In this document: positions 61,631 through 64,000 of the stretch, piece by piece
How positions within the stretch are numbered: the stretch's first letter is position 1
Layout: each line of letters opens with the position of its first letter
NCBI GenBank assembly: GCA_965214055.1
Contig: OZ243931.1
Span: 1,860,001 to 1,924,000, forward strand
Origin: WTGA01 sp965214055
GTDB taxonomy: Bacteria; Pseudomonadota; Gammaproteobacteria; Arenicellales; Poriferihabitantaceae
DNA: 64,000 nt
Direction of reading: 5' to 3'
Notes under the pieces: generated by a model
Databases searched by the model: none
Told to the model about the DNA's origin: nothing
Seen by the model: the letters and a program-made list of their open reading frames with translations, nothing else
Translations under genes and position numbers: made by a program

Positions 61631-62452
61631 CTATTGCGTTCCAGAGGCCAGGTCGCGGACCAGTTCGTGGAGGTTGTGGACAATCTCCTCGTTGGCCACA
61701 TCGTTTTCCAGGCCTTCGTGAATGACGTTCACCAGGGCCGATCCCACTACCGCAGCATCCGCTATTCCGGCCATTTCCCGTACCTGCTCCTTGGATTTGA
61801 TGCCAAAACCCACGGCGATGGGCAGGTCCGTCTGGGAGCGGATACGGTCCACAGCCGACTGGATATCGCTCAAGTCCGCAGAGCGGGTCCCGGTAATTCC
61901 TGCAATGGAGACGTGGTAGACAAATCCTGAACTGTTCTTCAGCACCCTGCCAAGCCTTGCCCGATTCGTGGTCGGTGTCGTCAGCCGGATCCAGTTGATG
62001 CCCACAGTGAGGCAGGGGTGACAGAGTTCTTCGTCTTCCTCGGGGGGGAGGTCAACGATGATCAATCCATCCACCCCGGTCGCGATGCAGTCATCCAGAA
62101 ACCGCTGTACGCCATAGTAGTGGATCGGGTTGTAGTATCCCATGAGCACAATGGGGGTTTCATCATCCAGCGTCCGGAATTCGGCCACCATTTTCAGGGT
62201 ATTGGCCAGGGATGCCCCGTTGCCCAATGCACGCAGATTGGCCAGCTGGATGGTGGGGCCATCGGCCATGGGATCCGAAAAAGGCATGCCAAGTTCGATC
62301 AAGTCTGCTCCGGCAGCCGGCAATCCGTTGAGGATTTTCTGTGCGGTCGCCCGGTCCGGGTCCCCTGCGGTGACAAAGGTGACCAGGCCAATACGCTCCT
62401 GTGACTTCAGCAATTTGAACCGGTTGTGGATTCGCTGGCCTGTACTGTTCAT
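61631..62452 (-). CDS. trpA: Tryptophan synthase alpha subunit
   Basis: A 273-residue TIM-barrel enzyme releasing indole from indole-3-glycerol phosphate. The catalytic glutamate is in LIELGMPFSDPMADGPTIQ, with the second acid, Asp60-equivalent, in the same segment. The phosphate-binding AVGFGIKSKEQV and VGSALV are present. ATG 62452 overlaps the trpB stop by four bases; the longer frame upstream lies inside trpB and is not used. Confidence 0.97.
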   Translation of the reverse strand: MNSTGQRIHNRFKLLKSQERIGLVTFVTAGDPDRATAQKILNGLPAAGADLIELGMPFSDPMADGPTIQLANLRALGNGASLANTLKMVAEFRTLDDETPIVLMGYYNPIHYYGVQRFLDDCIATGVDGLIIVDLPPEEDEELCHPCLTVGINWIRLTTPTTNRARLGRVLKNSSGFVYHVSIAGITGTRSADLSDIQSAVDRIRSQTDLPIAVGFGIKSKEQVREMAGIADAAVVGSALVNVIHEGLENDVANEEIVHNLHELVRDLASGTQ

Positions 62453-63660
62453 ATTTCTTCTCCCAATGCCTGTGCCACCGAGAATACATCCTTGTCTCCG
62501 CGTCCGCACATGTTCATGACAATGATGTGGTCTTTTCCCATGTTCGGTGCGATTTTCGCAACATGCGCCAATGCATGGGCAGGTTCCAGGGCCGGAATGA
62601 TTCCTTCGGTTCGGCAGCTCAGCTGGAAAGCCTCCAAGGCTTCCTGGTCGGTCACCGAGACATACTGCACCCGACCGATTTCATTCAGCCAGGAATGTTC
62701 CGGTCCAATCCCCGGATAATCCAGGCCCGCAGAAATTGAATGGGCGTCATAAATCTGGCCATCTTCATTCTGCAGGAGATAGGTCCGGTTACCATGGAGC
62801 ACCCCCGGTTTCCCCCCGCTCAGGGAGGCTGCATGCTTGCCGGTTTCAATCCCCAGGCCTGCGGCTTCGACACCGATGATTTCCACGGACTCATCATCCA
62901 GAAAGGGATGAAACAACCCGATCGCGTTGGAGCCACCGCCAATACAGGCGAGAATGGTATCCGGCAGGCGGTTTTCCTTTTCCATGAGTTGTGCTTTCGC
63001 TTCCCGGCCAATCACGCTTTGGAAATCCCGCACCATTTCAGGATAGGGGTGAGGTCCGGCCGCCGTACCGATGATGTAAAAGGTTTCTTCCACATTGGCA
63101 ACCCAGTCACGCAAGGCATCATTCATGGCATCTTTCAGGGTGGCCGTCCCGCTGGTTACCGGGACGATTTCCGCGCCGAGGAGCTTCATCCGAAAAACAT
63201 TGGGTGCCTGGCGCTCGATGTCGGTTTCCCCCATGTACACCACACAGGGCAGGTCGAACAATGCACAAACGGTGGCTGTGGCTACGCCATGCTGTCCCGC
63301 ACCGGTTTCGGCAATGATCCGGCGTTTTCCCATGCGCCTGGCCAGGAGAATCTGGCCCAGTGTGTTGTTGATCTTGTGGGCTCCGGTGTGATTGAGTTCG
63401 TCCCGCTTGAAATAGATTTTTGCCCCTCCCAGCTCTTCGGTCAGGCGTTCGGCAAAATACAACGGGCTCGGGCGGCCAACATAATCCCGGGCGTAATACT
63501 CAAGTTCCGCATTGAAGGCCGGGTCGTTCCGGTACCGATTCCAGGCGGCCTCGACTTCAAGGATCAGCGGCATCAGGGTTTCGGCCACAAAACGCCCGCC
63601 GAAAATTCCGAAATGTCCGCGGTCGTCGGGACCGGAGCGGTAAGATTCTGGTTTTGACAT
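62449..63660 (-). CDS. trpB: Tryptophan synthase beta subunit
   Basis: A 403-residue PLP enzyme condensing indole with serine. The PLP lysine lies in NHTGAHKINNTLGQ, the phosphate-binding loop is IGGGSNAIG, and AETGAGQHGVA is the indole-channel block. trpB-trpA are translationally coupled; trpF and truA, which are often upstream, are replaced by the metZ-like gene reading the other way. Confidence 0.97.
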   Translation of the reverse strand: MSKPESYRSGPDDRGHFGIFGGRFVAETLMPLILEVEAAWNRYRNDPAFNAELEYYARDYVGRPSPLYFAERLTEELGGAKIYFKRDELNHTGAHKINNTLGQILLARRMGKRRIIAETGAGQHGVATATVCALFDLPCVVYMGETDIERQAPNVFRMKLLGAEIVPVTSGTATLKDAMNDALRDWVANVEETFYIIGTAAGPHPYPEMVRDFQSVIGREAKAQLMEKENRLPDTILACIGGGSNAIGLFHPFLDDESVEIIGVEAAGLGIETGKHAASLSGGKPGVLHGNRTYLLQNEDGQIYDAHSISAGLDYPGIGPEHSWLNEIGRVQYVSVTDQEALEAFQLSCRTEGIIPALEPAHALAHVAKIAPNMGKDHIIVMNMCGRGDKDVFSVAQALGEEI

Positions 63661-63726
63661 GGTATGGGGTTCAGGTTATTTGATTTGATTATATCGCTAC
63701 CCCGGAAAGTTGGCATCAAGAATCGC

Positions 63727-63755
63727 TTGCCTAACTGCAACAGCTTGCCTACACT
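63727..63755 (+). promoter_or_regulatory. Candidate promoter of the metZ-like gene
   Basis: TTGCCT (63727-63732) and TACACT (63750-63755) are spaced by 17 bases, 131 bp before the ATG at 63887. The long leader could hold a regulatory structure, but no known methionine riboswitch was recognised. Confidence 0.45.
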
Positions 63756-63886
63756 TTCCAACCATATCGGCTTGAGGGAATGTGTATGGGCACGGAATCG
63801 ATACGGGTCATAAAACCAATCGACCCCCGCTGTCTTGGGCATTTCCCCCAACCACGGTGACATGACTACCTGTTGGGAGGTGCAAT

Positions 63887-64000
63887 ATGTCAGATCACGA
63901 CCAGAAATATCACAGCCAGACGATCGCGATACGCCACGGGCATCGCCGCACCGACGAGCAGGAGCACGCAGAGCCCATTTTCCCCACGTCGAGCTATGTT
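63887..64000 (+). CDS. metZ: O-succinylhomoserine sulfhydrylase-like protein, N-terminal part (right edge)
   Basis: Only 38 residues are visible, starting at ATG 63887 with a strong GGGAGGTG ribosome binding site. The stretch TIAIRHGHRRTDEQEHAEP and IFPTSSYV is the typical N-terminus of MetZ and related Cys/Met-metabolism PLP enzymes. Which of them (MetZ, MetB, MetY) cannot be decided from this fragment; MetZ is the best fit. Confidence 0.75.
   Translation, partial: MSDHDQKYHSQTIAIRHGHRRTDEQEHAEPIFPTSSYV

Noticed and set aside
63661..63886. SAM riboswitch in the metZ leader
   Set aside because: No known SAM-I, SAM-II or SAH motif could be recognised; the leader is simply long.

Overview
This 64 kb window reads as a chromosomal segment of a gammaproteobacterium. 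The evidence is the complete S10-spc-alpha ribosomal protein block in the enterobacterial gene order, followed by rpoA and rplQ, together with rlmE-ftsH-glmM, lolC-lolD, sbcB, fimV, pcm-yqaA-nlpD and a prfB gene with the classical +1 frameshift site. The DNA is moderately GC-rich. No species can be named from the sequence alone. The large Calx-beta autotransporter and the phytanoyl-CoA-dioxygenase-type oxygenase are compatible with a marine or host-associated lifestyle, but that is inference.

Layout. 1-12.6 kb: ribosomal proteins from L4 (cut at the left edge) to L17, plus SecY and RpoA, all on the plus strand. 12.7-16.7 kb: rlmE, ftsH, glmM. 16.8-19.2 kb: a bactofilin on the minus strand, a Fic-family protein carrying its own inhibition motif, and tRNA-Leu(CAA). 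19.4-21.5 kb: queA-tgt (queuosine). 21.5-29.3 kb: an accessory region with a decayed TnpB-like transposase, a long palindrome, a giant minus-strand autotransporter-type surface protein and an oxygenase remnant. 29.4-32.3 kb: glyA, then split Ada-type alkylation repair genes. 32.8-42.3 kb: a plus-strand DNA-repair operon (NERD-helicase, AddB-like, AddA-like, SbcB). 42.4-48.1 kb: tRNA-Leu(CAG), prfB, lysS, lolC, lolD and a HAD phosphatase. 48.1-50.9 kb: a minus-strand ABC exporter and 2OG-dioxygenase pair. 51.2-53.2 kb: pcm, yqaA, nlpD. 53.2-53.6 kb: an insertion scar between direct repeats. 53.6-59.2 kb: trpD, an N-formylglutamate amidohydrolase, aroC, leuC, leuD. 59.2-64 kb: fimV, convergent trpB-trpA, and the start of a metZ-like gene.

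The strongest unusual signal is at 28.4-28.8 kb. A tract of 15 perfect copies of an 8-bp unit lies between a well-formed promoter, ribosome binding site and ATG (28689) and the signal peptide of the giant surface protein. Eight is not a multiple of three and the tract is open in every frame, so each gain or loss of a unit changes the frame. With 15 units the upstream ATG reads into a stop at 28417 (OFF). With 13 or 16 units it would fuse to the signal peptide and about 2,100 further residues (ON). Between the tract and the signal peptide the surface-protein frame has no ATG, GTG or TTG. This is the expected layout of a translational phase-variation switch on an adhesin-like autotransporter.

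Two genome-wide habits also show. First, short tandem duplications (8-15 bp units) recur in intergenic spacers. Second, remnants of mobile or decayed genes sit where expected neighbours are missing, for example directly after nlpD where rpoS is normally found.
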